Positions 18,761 to 27,042 of a stretch of 64,000 nucleotides of DNA are shown here, piece after piece (position 1 is the first letter of the stretch; each line of letters starts with the position of its first letter). Origin of the DNA: Hyphomicrobium sp. (GTDB lineage: Bacteria > Pseudomonadota > Alphaproteobacteria > Rhizobiales > Hyphomicrobiaceae); assembly GCA_022843145.1 (NCBI GenBank), contig JALHOF010000009.1:123025-187024 (forward strand), given 5' to 3'. The notes beneath the pieces are model-generated. The model searched no databases. It was not told where the DNA came from and was given only the letters and a program-made list of their open reading frames with translations. The position numbers and the translations under genes were made by a program.

Positions 18761-19645
18761 TCAGTCTTCGTCGCCGTCCTCGTCGCTGTCGGCGATATCG
18801 CCCGCGCGGCCGTCACCAGGGACGGCGAATGTATCGGTATGGCCGATCTCGGCGGCGGCCCGTCGCACAGAGGTCCATGCGGCGAGCGTCTTCGCGTCGA
18901 CCTGGCCTGTTTCCACCGCCGCGCGCGCCTTGCCTTCGGCCAGTTCCGACACGAGTTGCGCGTCGTTGGCGCCGAGTATCCACGGGCTCTCGCCTTCGCT
19001 GACGATGTAGCCCGACGACTGGAAGCCGTCGGCGAGTTCCGACGGAGCCATCGGCCCAGCGGAGGGTCCGAAGCCCTTGTCGCTCATCTGATGCTGATTG
19101 AACGCCTGCGCGATGGCCTGATCCGACGGCTGCCTCGGCGTCCATTTCTGGATGCCGTTGTACGTGAGCACGGTGTAGAACGCGGCGCGCTTCTTCGCCA
19201 CCGCGCGGGCGAAGCGCCGGATGAACTCCGCCGAGCAGAGATCGAACAGCGCCGACGCGGTGATCAGATCGGCGTCCCCCGCGAGCGCGCCGTCGAGGTC
19301 GGCGGCGAGGTCCGCCTGCCGGAACGTCACGGTGATCTGCCGGCGATCCTTGATCAGGCTCAGCCCATGGTTGGCGATCTCGACCTTATCGGCCCAGCGA
19401 GCGAGCGTCGAGCGCGCCGCGTGCAGCAGTGCCGGATCGTAATCGACCAGCGTCCAGGACTGCCGCGCGGGCAGCAGCGCATAAGTCGCGCGCAGGTTCG
19501 AGCCGGTGCCGCAGCCGAGGTCCAGCACTGCGAGGTGATCGCGGGTCGCGAACCGCGCTTGCACCATGTTCGCGATCCCGGCATTGCGGGCGCGATGATC
19601 GGCGGGCTCGCGCAGCGCCAGCCAGTCCGGCGAAAATCCGGTCAT
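18761..19645 (-). CDS. Class I SAM-dependent methyltransferase
   Basis: The 294-residue protein has SAM-binding motif I VLDLGCGTGSN near residue 40 and the acidic strand-2 end LVDYDPALL. DADLITASALFDL follows in place of motif IV. The C-terminal tail is strongly acidic (DIADSDEDGDED). The substrate is unknown. It is the last gene of a four-gene operon (dehydrogenase, PTPS-like, GT4, methyltransferase); its ATG overlaps the GT4 stop as ATGA. The context suggests methylation of the same heterocyclic product that the GT4 glycosylates. Confidence 0.8.
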   Translation of the reverse strand: MTGFSPDWLALREPADHRARNAGIANMVQARFATRDHLAVLDLGCGTGSNLRATYALLPARQSWTLVDYDPALLHAARSTLARWADKVEIANHGLSLIKDRRQITVTFRQADLAADLDGALAGDADLITASALFDLCSAEFIRRFARAVAKKRAAFYTVLTYNGIQKWTPRQPSDQAIAQAFNQHQMSDKGFGPSAGPMAPSELADGFQSSGYIVSEGESPWILGANDAQLVSELAEGKARAAVETGQVDAKTLAAWTSVRRAAAEIGHTDTFAVPGDGRAGDIADSDEDGDED

Positions 19646-20703
19646 ATTTTCATCCCGAGAACGGTGGCGGCGATGCGGCGGGCGGTTTCGTTCCAGGTCG
19701 GCAGCGTACGGCCGGCGTCCCAGGCGGCGTCGGCAAGGCGGGTGCGCAATTTCTTGTCATCGAGAGCACGCCTGATGGCGTCGCCGAGTGCCTGCGGATC
19801 GCCCGGTGGCACTTTGAGTGCCGCGGCGTCGGGCACGGTGTCCGCGGCTGCCCCGCCGGTCGTGCAGACGATCGGCAGGCCGCGCGCCATCGCCTCCGCC
19901 AGCACCATGCCGTAACCCTCGTAGAGCGACGGCATCACGAACAGGTCGGTCGACTCGTAAAATCGCTCGAGCGTCGCGGGGACGACCTTGCCCGCGAGTT
20001 TGATGCGCTCGCTCAATCCGGACGCGTCGATGGCGGCTTCGAGATCCTCGACCGCCGCAGGATCGCGATCCGTCGCACCCGCGATGACGAGCCGCCAGTC
20101 GAGATCGGCGAGCGGCGCAAGCGCGCGAATCAGGATGTCGTAGGCCTTGCGCCTCGAAACGCCGCCGACCGCAAGGAGCTGCATCGGCATTCCGGTCCCG
20201 GTTGCGCGCTGGGCGGGATCGGTCCCTGGCTCGGCAACCGTGATCTTCTTCACCGGCACCGCAAAATCGCGTTCCAGCGTGCGCTTCGTCGCGCGGCTGG
20301 TCACGACCACGTGGCGTGCAAGCGCGAGTGCCGCTCGTTCGGTCGCGATCAATTCCTCGGCGCGGGCTTCGCTGAGGCCGGTTTCGAATCCGACCGGGTG
20401 ATGAACCAGCGCGACGATGTCGCGGTCGATGTCACGGATCAGGGCTTCCGGAAACGCACCGTAGGCGAGGCCGTCGATCAACAGCACCGCATCGCGCGGG
20501 ACGGCGGCCAGCAGCCGTCTGGTTTCCACGAGGTCGGCCTCGGATGGCGCGGGGAATGATCCAGGAAGCGTCACATGCTCGGCCGCAATGCCGTAGGCCG
20601 GCAGCAGTTCGAGTACGCGCCGGTCGTACTCGTAGCCGCCCGATGCGGTATCGATGTCGCCGGGGACGGCGAAGACGACGCTAGGCACCGATCGGTCCCT
20701 CAT
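19642..20703 (-). CDS. GT4 family glycosyltransferase
   Basis: The protein of about 353 residues has the GT-B fold of GT4. The N-terminal domain begins with VVFAVPGDIDTASGGYEYDRR. The C-terminal domain has LLAVGGVSRRKAYDILIRAL and the EX7E motif in MPSLYEGYGMVLAEAMARGLP. It transfers sugar from a nucleotide-sugar donor with retention of configuration. The start at 20703 overlaps the upstream PTPS-like gene by about 23 bp and the stop overlaps the methyltransferase start by 4 bp, so the genes are tightly coupled. The acceptor is inferred to be a pterin-like compound because of this context. Confidence 0.85.
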   Translation of the reverse strand: MRDRSVPSVVFAVPGDIDTASGGYEYDRRVLELLPAYGIAAEHVTLPGSFPAPSEADLVETRRLLAAVPRDAVLLIDGLAYGAFPEALIRDIDRDIVALVHHPVGFETGLSEARAEELIATERAALALARHVVVTSRATKRTLERDFAVPVKKITVAEPGTDPAQRATGTGMPMQLLAVGGVSRRKAYDILIRALAPLADLDWRLVIAGATDRDPAAVEDLEAAIDASGLSERIKLAGKVVPATLERFYESTDLFVMPSLYEGYGMVLAEAMARGLPIVCTTGGAAADTVPDAAALKVPPGDPQALGDAIRRALDDKKLRTRLADAAWDAGRTLPTWNETARRIAATVLGMKI

Positions 20704-21085
20704 AAGCGGCGCGCGCGAGATCCGTCTCCGAAAGGGTGACGCGGATCTTTGCCAGACCCTGGCCATCCTTGCCGAGTGCTCCGCCGCGGGCGGCCTTGGC
20801 GATGGCGTCGAAGATGTGCTTGCAGAGGAATTCGGTCGTCGTCAACTTGCCCTTGAACTCGGGCAGCGCGTCGAGATTCTGATAGGCGAGCGGCTTCAGC
20901 GTTTTGTTGAGGATGTCGAGGGCCGCGCCGATGTCGACGACCACATTCTGCGCCGTCATCGTCTCACGGAAGAACGCGACGTCGACCACGAACGTCGCAC
21001 CGTGCATGTTCTGCGCGGGGCCGAAGAACGGGTCGGGAAGCGAGTGAGCGATCATGATGCGGTCACGGACTTCGACGGAGAACAT
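20681..21085 (-). CDS. PTPS/QueD-fold protein with altered active site
   Basis: The 134-residue product has the tunnelling-fold pattern of 6-pyruvoyl-tetrahydropterin synthase / QueD: an opening strand with IMIAHSL, NMHGATFVVDVAF, NVVVDIGAAL, PEFKGKLTTTEFLCKHIFDAI, and a final KIRVTLSETDLARAAYEG. QueD/PTPS enzymes bind zinc through three His and use a Cys and an Asp-His pair. Here only His14 and His28 are seen; the third zinc His is Ala30 (HGA instead of HGH), there is no Cys before it, and the Asp-His pair is absent. It may be a pterin-binding or differently acting family member. It is the second gene of the operon. Confidence 0.8.
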   Translation of the reverse strand: MFSVEVRDRIMIAHSLPDPFFGPAQNMHGATFVVDVAFFRETMTAQNVVVDIGAALDILNKTLKPLAYQNLDALPEFKGKLTTTEFLCKHIFDAIAKAARGGALGKDGQGLAKIRVTLSETDLARAAYEGPIGA

Positions 21086-21325
21086 TGCGGGCCTCGGGTT
21101 GGAGCGGGAGTGAGTTGCTTGGCGTGATGGCCGGGCAAGTTAGGCCGGCGGAGGGGCGGGGACGGGCGCATGCGCCTCATACACGGCCGGTCTTCGCGGC
21201 AAAACGCGGCGGCGTCAAGGCGATTGGGTGGTTGCAGGCCGCGGGCCGTCGACGAAGCGCGCCCGTTCCGGCCGAACGTTCCGCTCGTAGCGCCCCACCG
21301 CGATCAGTCCCATGGCCGATACGAC

Positions 21326-22372
21326 TCACGCCCCCGGATAGCGGATGACCGGGGCCAATCCATGAGCGCCCGGCGCCAGAATCTCGGGCAGCCGCTTTGC
21401 CGCGTCCTCGAAACTGATTTCGTCGGTGACCAAGTGGTCGAACACCGGGTCGCCGAGTAATGCAAGCGCCGCTTCGAGCCGCCGGCGATATGACCAGCGC
21501 ACCCGGCGTGACGCTGCAACCTGACCGACCTGCGATGAGATCAGCTTGAGCCGCCGCGAGTGGAATGCGCCGCCGAGCGGCACCGCGATCTGCTTCTCGC
21601 CATACCAGGATAGCTCGACGACCGTTGCTTCCATGCCCGCGCAGCCGATCGCCGCCGCAAGCCCCGATTCCGAGGCCGAGGTATGGAACACCACGTCTGC
21701 GTCGCATTTGCCGGCGCCCGGCGACGGCCCTGCGTGGAGCCGGCCGCCTGACGCGCCTGGAGAAAGCTCGAAGCTCGCCCCCAGCATGGCGGCAAGCGGC
21801 GCGCGGGCGGCTTCGGTGTCGATCACGGTCACGTCCGATGCGGGCAGCCGCGCTGCGATGGCCGCCACCAGCAAGCCGACGATTCCCGCGCCGACGACCA
21901 CGACCCGGTCGCCGGGGCCGGTTCCCGCGTCCCAATGCGCGTTGAGCGCGGTTTCCATGTTCGCGGCCAGCGTCGCGCGCCGCAGCGGCACGTTGTCGGG
22001 GATCGGCGCCAGCATGGTCACCGGCGCGATGAACTGCTCTTGGTGGGGGGCGAGACAGAACACCGCGCGTCCGACGAGGTCATCGGGGCCCTCATCGACG
22101 ATTCCGGTCGCGCAATAGCCGTATTTCACGGGGAAAGGAAACGCGCCGTCCTGCATGGGCGCGCGCATTCTCTCCCATTCGCTTTTTGGCACCAGACCGC
22201 CCGAAACGAGACGCTCCGTGCCCCGGCTGACCCCGCTCCACAGCGTTCTGACGCGCGCCTCGCCCGGCCTGACCGCCGGCAGCGGAGCGCTGCGCAGCTC
22301 CACCACCCCCGGACTCGTGTACCAGACCGCGCGGCAGATCTGCATCTTGCCGGTCGAGCGCCGTATCGTCAT
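21326..22372 (-). CDS. MDR-superfamily dehydrogenase
   Basis: The product of about 348 residues is a medium-chain dehydrogenase/reductase. Its Rossmann motif is VVVVGAGIVGLLVAAIAA followed by VTVIDTEAAR. The N-terminal domain has LWSGVSRGTE where zinc alcohol dehydrogenases have a Cys ligand, and the four structural-zinc Cys are missing, so the catalytic zinc site is doubtful. This SGxSRGTE form occurs in BchC-like and related enzymes. The substrate is unknown. It heads the operon with the PTPS-like, GT4 and methyltransferase genes, although 240 bp separate it from the PTPS-like gene. An alternative start is ATG 22345. Confidence 0.78.
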   Translation of the reverse strand: MTIRRSTGKMQICRAVWYTSPGVVELRSAPLPAVRPGEARVRTLWSGVSRGTERLVSGGLVPKSEWERMRAPMQDGAFPFPVKYGYCATGIVDEGPDDLVGRAVFCLAPHQEQFIAPVTMLAPIPDNVPLRRATLAANMETALNAHWDAGTGPGDRVVVVGAGIVGLLVAAIAARLPASDVTVIDTEAARAPLAAMLGASFELSPGASGGRLHAGPSPGAGKCDADVVFHTSASESGLAAAIGCAGMEATVVELSWYGEKQIAVPLGGAFHSRRLKLISSQVGQVAASRRVRWSYRRRLEAALALLGDPVFDHLVTDEISFEDAAKRLPEILAPGAHGLAPVIRYPGA

Positions 22373-22429
22373 GGTGCGCCCCGCCCGAACTTCGACTTCA
22401 CAAATTTCATCAGAGCATCCCGAACGCGC
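22373..22429. promoter_or_regulatory. Shared divergent promoter region
   Basis: Only 57 bp separate the start of the MDR dehydrogenase (-) from the start of opgH (+). Both promoters must lie here or within the coding ends, so the two transcripts may share control. It contains a short AT-rich run (ACAAATTTCATC). I could not assign -35/-10 boxes with confidence. Confidence 0.4.
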
Positions 22430-24235
22430 ATGACCGACATCATCGACACCTCGGCCCTCGCGGCCCGCGTCGCCGAGGACCAGAGGCATACGACACCCGC
22501 CGGCCTCCAGGCAAACGCCGAGCTTTCGAGACGACGCACCCTCATGCTCGTGCTCAACGTGGCGACGTGGCTCGGCCTCGTCGCCTGGGCAGTTTCCGTG
22601 CTCGGCGCGGGCGGCTGGACGCTCGTCGACGTCATCATGCTCGCGTGCTTCGTCGCGGGCACGCCGTGGGCCGTGGTCGGATTCTGGAATGCGCTGGCGG
22701 GTTTGTGGCTCCTGCACGTCCACTCCGACCCGATCGGGGCCGTCGCGCCCTTTGCGCCAGCGGGTGATATTCCGCTCCCACTTGCGATCCGGACCGCGAT
22801 CCTCCTGACGCTTCGGAATGAGGATCCGTCGCGCGCCATTTTACGGCTCAAGACCGTCAAGGCCAGCGTCGACGCCACCGGCCAGGGTAGCGCTTTCAGC
22901 TATTTCATCTTGTCCGACACCAACGATGTCGGCGTGGCGAAGCGGGAAGAAGCGGAAATCGAGCAGTGGAAGGCAGCCGAGCCCGACCGCGACCGCATCA
23001 TCTACCGCCGCCGCACCGACAATACCGGCTTCAAGGCCGGCAATGTTCGCGACTTCTGCGAGCGTTGGGGCGGCGACTACGAACTGATGCTACCCCTTGA
23101 TGCGGATAGCCTGATGTCCGGCGAGGTCATCGTCAAACTCACCCGCATGATGCAGGCCCATCCCAAGCTTGGCATCCTGCAGAGCCTCGTCGTCGGTATG
23201 CCGTCCGAAAGTGCGTTCGCCCGCATCTTCCAGTTCGGCATGCGCCACGGTATGCGCGCATACACCATGGGGCAGGCGTGGTGGGTCGGCGATTGCGGGC
23301 CGTTCTGGGGACACAACGCGCTCGTCCGCATCAAGCCGTTCCGCGACGACTGCCATTTGCCGATGCTGCCCGGCAAACCGCCCCTCGGCGGCCACGTCCT
23401 GAGCCACGACCAGGTCGAGGCCACCTTGATGCGCAAGGCCGGCTACGAAGTGCGCGTCTATCCGGTCGAGGGCGGAAGCTGGGAAGAGAACCCGCCCACG
23501 ATGCTGGACTTCGCGAAGAGAGACGTCCGCTGGTGCCAGGGCAACATGCAGTACATGAAGCTGCTGGACCTTCCCGGCCTGAAGCCGATGAGCCGCTTCC
23601 AACTCGTCTGGGCCATCCTCATGTTCGTCGGTATTCCGGCCTGGACACTGATGATCGCGCTGTCTCCTGTCGCCGCCTACGAGGCGCAGAGCATTCCCGG
23701 TTATCCGACCGGCTCGGCGCAGGCGCTCTACATCACCTTCTTCGTCATGTACCTGATGCCGAAATTCGCCGGACTAGCCGACGCCGCGCTGACCAAGGGC
23801 GCCGTGGCGAGCTATGGCGGGCCCTTGCGGTTTTGGGCAAGTGCCGTCATCGAACTCGTTTTCTCGTTCCTGCAAGGCGCCGTATCTACCATTCGCACGA
23901 CCATCTTCATGATCGGTCTCGCATTCGGCAAGTCGGTGGTCTGGGGCGGGCAATCGCGCGACGCCTATGGCATCGCCTGGAGCACGGCGATCTCCGACCT
24001 CTGGCCGCAGATGCTGTTCGGCACGATCGTCTGCGGCGCGCTGTATCTGATCTCGCCCACGACGCTCGTGTGGTCGCTGCCGCTGACGCTCGGCTATCTC
24101 GTCGCCGTACCGTTCGCCGTCGCAACCGCATCGCCCGAACTCGGCAGATGGATGAAGCGCGCGGGTCTCTGCGCCATCCCGGAGGACTTCGCCCCGCCGA
24201 AGGAAATCTTGGCTGTGATGGGTGCAAAGTCATGA
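22430..24235 (+). CDS. opgH: Glucan biosynthesis glucosyltransferase H, short form (OpgH/MdoH)
   Basis: The 601-residue protein is an inner-membrane GT2 synthase for osmoregulated periplasmic beta-glucan. Motifs are LRNEDPSRAILRLKTVKAS, LPLDADSLMSGE (near residue 221), GHVLSHDQVEA and KRDVRWCQGN (near residue 362, the QxxRW-type motif). Membrane segments flank the catalytic domain. E. coli OpgH is about 850 residues; the long N-terminal extension is missing here. No OpgG/OpgD is in the window. ATG 22430 is chosen because upstream in-frame sequence runs into the divergent gene. Its stop overlaps the FkbM gene (ATGA). Confidence 0.9.
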   Translation: MTDIIDTSALAARVAEDQRHTTPAGLQANAELSRRRTLMLVLNVATWLGLVAWAVSVLGAGGWTLVDVIMLACFVAGTPWAVVGFWNALAGLWLLHVHSDPIGAVAPFAPAGDIPLPLAIRTAILLTLRNEDPSRAILRLKTVKASVDATGQGSAFSYFILSDTNDVGVAKREEAEIEQWKAAEPDRDRIIYRRRTDNTGFKAGNVRDFCERWGGDYELMLPLDADSLMSGEVIVKLTRMMQAHPKLGILQSLVVGMPSESAFARIFQFGMRHGMRAYTMGQAWWVGDCGPFWGHNALVRIKPFRDDCHLPMLPGKPPLGGHVLSHDQVEATLMRKAGYEVRVYPVEGGSWEENPPTMLDFAKRDVRWCQGNMQYMKLLDLPGLKPMSRFQLVWAILMFVGIPAWTLMIALSPVAAYEAQSIPGYPTGSAQALYITFFVMYLMPKFAGLADAALTKGAVASYGGPLRFWASAVIELVFSFLQGAVSTIRTTIFMIGLAFGKSVVWGGQSRDAYGIAWSTAISDLWPQMLFGTIVCGALYLISPTTLVWSLPLTLGYLVAVPFAVATASPELGRWMKRAGLCAIPEDFAPPKEILAVMGAKS

Positions 24236-25023
24236 CCGCACCACGCCTCGCCGAAACTCTGACGCGGCTGAAAGGCGATCCTTCGCTGGCCGGTCTACGC
24301 CGCTCGCTCGACGTCTACTACGGCGACGACGCCCGCGACCTCGCCATGGACGCGCTCTACGGCCGCTTCTTCGCCGACATCGTTCCTCGCAACCGGCTTG
24401 CGTTCGACATCGGCTCCCACGTCGGTGACCGTATCGCGAGCTTTCGCCGCCACGGCGCGCGCGTCGTCGCCCTCGAGCCGCAGCCCGACTGCGCGCGCGT
24501 GATCCGCGAGATCTACTGTTGCGACGGCGCAGTGACGCTGGAAGAGGCGGCGTGCGGGCCCAAACCCGGCAAGCTCACGCTGCACGTCAACTCGAACAAC
24601 CCGACCGTTTCCACGGCCTCGCGCGAGTTTGTCGCCGCGGCCGACGGTGCCGGTGGATGGGAGGGACAGGTGTGGGACCGCGCCATCGAGGTTCCCGTCA
24701 CCACGCTCGACGCGCTCATCGCCCGCCACGGCAAGCCGGCCTTCATCAAGATCGACGTCGAAGGCTTCGAGGCCGACGTGCTGGCTGGGCTCACACAAGC
24801 CGTGCCCGCGTTGTCGTTCGAGTTCACCACGATCCAGCGCGACGTCGCCGCCGCGTGCCTCGCCCGCCTCGCCGCCATCGGCTCCTACCGGTTCGATCTG
24901 TCGCTCGGCGAGAGCCATGAGTTGCAGTTGGGCCGCTTCGTCTCGGCTGCCGCGATGCGGGCCCACATTGACGGCTTGCCTCATGCTGCCAATTCCGGCG
25001 ATGTGTACGCGGTACTTTCCTAG
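24232..25023 (+). CDS. FkbM-family methyltransferase
   Basis: The 263-residue protein has the FkbM methyltransferase pattern: LAFDIGSHVGDRIASFRRHG (SAM motif I) near residue 57, VALEPQPDCARVI, and IKIDVEGFEADVLAGL near residue 175. FkbM enzymes O-methylate sugars and other small molecules. Direct ATGA coupling to opgH suggests methylation of the glucan or its precursor, in the cytoplasm; this is inferred from context. Confidence 0.85.
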   Translation: MTAPRLAETLTRLKGDPSLAGLRRSLDVYYGDDARDLAMDALYGRFFADIVPRNRLAFDIGSHVGDRIASFRRHGARVVALEPQPDCARVIREIYCCDGAVTLEEAACGPKPGKLTLHVNSNNPTVSTASREFVAAADGAGGWEGQVWDRAIEVPVTTLDALIARHGKPAFIKIDVEGFEADVLAGLTQAVPALSFEFTTIQRDVAAACLARLAAIGSYRFDLSLGESHELQLGRFVSAAAMRAHIDGLPHAANSGDVYAVLS

Positions 25024-25030
25024 CCCCTCA

Positions 25031-25091
25031 CCCCGCCAGCGGGGAGGACTGTGGCGATTTTTCCCCGTCTCCCCGCATGCGGGGAGACGGG
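25031..25091. repeat. Pair of REP-like GC palindromes
   Basis: Two inverted repeats lie in the gap between the FkbM gene and the next gene: CCCCGC-CA-GCGGGG at 25031-25044, and a perfect 28-nt palindrome at 25064-25091 (CCCGTCTCCCCGCA and its complement). The paired CCCCGC/GCGGGGAGA units look like the small intergenic palindromes dispersed in rhizobial genomes. They may also form hairpins that weaken read-through to the next gene. Confidence 0.7.
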
Positions 25092-25108
25092 ATAACCAGA
25101 GGTTCACG

Positions 25109-26110
25109 ATGCTCCGCGCCGCACTCGCCTTGATGACGCTGATGCTCGCCGCACCACTTGCGTCCGCTCACGCAGCTTCCCTCGATGGCCTCGCCGTCGA
25201 GGTCAAGAACGAGAGCGAGCCGGTCTTGTGTGCCGAGAAGGACAACGTCGCGCTGTCGTTCACATCGCCCGACGTGCGCTCGTTCCGCATCGAATCCGCG
25301 CATCCGGTTTATCTCGCGCCCGGCATGCGCGACAACTGGGAAGCCGACTGGACCGCGTGCGATATGTCCGCCGATCCTGTTCACGCGGCACCCGGCGCGC
25401 CCGGCCGCTTCACGATCTACGAAGAGATCGAGATGTGGGTCGTCGGCTACCGCTTCCCGACGTTCTGGCGGCCCGCCACCGCCAACGTCCGCATCGGCGA
25501 CCGCGTCGAGAAGGGCCTGCATCTCATCCAGGTGTGGATGTTGCGGACCGACGGCGCCGAGGAGGTGCTCGTGCTCTATCCGCAAGACGGCTACTGGCGC
25601 GCGCGGCCGCTCGCTCCGCGCCCGATGCGCAATACCGCCTACGGTTCGTCGTTCCTCGTCGGCCCGGTCGAAGTCGAGGGCCGTCCCATCGTCAAGCTCA
25701 AGGAGATCGTGTTCGATCCCAAGACGCGAACGTTCAGCCTCGATTTCGAACGCGGCGGCAAAGGCACGCTCGCAATTCGCGAAGCCGACGAGAACCGTCT
25801 CGCCCTCGACATCGCCTTCGACAAGCCTATCTCAGGCCGGCCCTTTGCGATGATGAGATCGATGTACGTGACCGAGTTCAACAACGACGTCGCGAGGATC
25901 GCTGTCAGGGAAAAGGGCGCGAAAGCGTGGCGGGAGGACCCGATCATGGCGTTTAAGGGCGCTGTCGCCACCGACATCTGGGCCGGCCGCCTCGCGCCGT
26001 CCCAGCACAACAAGTCGTCTCCCGACATGGTGTGGAACAGCTTCTCCGACGGACCGAGCCCCAAGCGCCCCAAGAACGAGCCCCCGCCGAAATTGAAGAT
26101 CACGGAGTAG
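25109..26110 (+). CDS. Exported protein of unknown function in the opgH operon
   Basis: The 333-residue protein has a clear signal peptide (LRAALALMTLMLAAPLASAHAA, cleaved near residue 23). The mature part is rich in beta-strand-like sequence with many Trp/Tyr (TIYEEIEMWVVGYRFP, YPQDGYWRARPLAP). It has two Cys (about residues 40 and 90) that could form a disulfide. I do not recognise a family of known function. Its position after opgH-FkbM suggests a periplasmic partner in glucan handling, perhaps in place of the absent OpgG; this is inference only. Confidence 0.65.
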   Translation: MLRAALALMTLMLAAPLASAHAASLDGLAVEVKNESEPVLCAEKDNVALSFTSPDVRSFRIESAHPVYLAPGMRDNWEADWTACDMSADPVHAAPGAPGRFTIYEEIEMWVVGYRFPTFWRPATANVRIGDRVEKGLHLIQVWMLRTDGAEEVLVLYPQDGYWRARPLAPRPMRNTAYGSSFLVGPVEVEGRPIVKLKEIVFDPKTRTFSLDFERGGKGTLAIREADENRLALDIAFDKPISGRPFAMMRSMYVTEFNNDVARIAVREKGAKAWREDPIMAFKGAVATDIWAGRLAPSQHNKSSPDMVWNSFSDGPSPKRPKNEPPPKLKITE

Positions 26111-26178
26111 GGGGCGCGATGTCGATGAGCGCGAGGCCCCACCTTGGCCTCGGCCGCGCATCGTGCTTCACTCGGCGA

Positions 26179-27036
26179 ATGGCCACGAACAAGAAGCCTC
26201 CCGAATCCGACCCGCGCCGCACCGAGGGTGAGGCGTCGCCGCGCGATACCGGCGCGATGCCGGTCCGTGATCCGCGCGCCGGCAGGTCGCCTGCCAACTT
26301 GCCCGAAAGTGGAAAAGCGCCTGCGAATACCTCGTCGACTTCGGCCGAGGTCGCCGATTTTCTCGCTCGAATGAAGTCGCTCGCCCCCGCTGCCACCACT
26401 GGCCGTGGCCGTCTCGTCTTCGCCATGGACGCCACCATGAGCCGGCAGCCGACCTGGGACATGGCGCTGGCGCTGCAGGCCGACATGTTCGCTGCGGTGA
26501 AGGACGTAGGCCTGCTCGACGTGCAACTCGTCTACTTTCGCGGCAACGGCGAGTGCCGGGCCTCGAAGTGGGTGTCTGATCCGGCGGCGCTGTCGCGTCT
26601 GATGACCACGGTGACGTGCCAGGGCGGGCATACCCAGATCGGTAAAGTGCTCACGCACACAAGGACCGAATGCGAAGCGCGGAAGTTGAATGCACTCGTC
26701 TACGTCGGCGACTGCATGGAGGAGGACGTCGACGATTTGTGCCAGCGTGCGGGCGCTCTCGCGCTGCTTGGCGTGCCGGTGTTCCTGTTCCAGGAGGGGC
26801 GTGACGCGAAAGCTGAGGTGGCATTCCGCGAGATCGCGCGACTGACGCGCGGCGCGTGGTGTCCGTTCGGCGCGGGCTCGGCGGCCGAGTTGCGGGCGCT
26901 GCTGTCGGCGGTCGCGGTCTATGCGGCGGGCGGGAAAAAGGCGCTCGAAGCCTTGAGCCACGATGCGCGCGGGTCCGCGTCCGGCCGGGCGGGCGCGCGT
27001 CTCCTGCTCGAGCAGCTGAAGCCGGGAGGCCGCTAG
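26179..27036 (+). CDS. von Willebrand factor A domain protein
   Basis: The protein of about 285 residues starts with a disordered charged segment of about 70 residues, then a vWA domain. The MIDAS is seen as RLVFAMDATMS (DxTxS), GGHTQIGKVL (Thr) and YVGDCMEE (Asp). There is no signal peptide, so it is likely cytoplasmic. ATG 26179 is chosen because earlier codons (ATG 26119) add nothing typical. It lies 6 bp before a membrane J-domain gene, which points to an operon. The partner or target is unknown. Confidence 0.7.
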   Translation: MATNKKPPESDPRRTEGEASPRDTGAMPVRDPRAGRSPANLPESGKAPANTSSTSAEVADFLARMKSLAPAATTGRGRLVFAMDATMSRQPTWDMALALQADMFAAVKDVGLLDVQLVYFRGNGECRASKWVSDPAALSRLMTTVTCQGGHTQIGKVLTHTRTECEARKLNALVYVGDCMEEDVDDLCQRAGALALLGVPVFLFQEGRDAKAEVAFREIARLTRGAWCPFGAGSAAELRALLSAVAVYAAGGKKALEALSHDARGSASGRAGARLLLEQLKPGGR

Positions 27037-27042
27037 GCTCTG

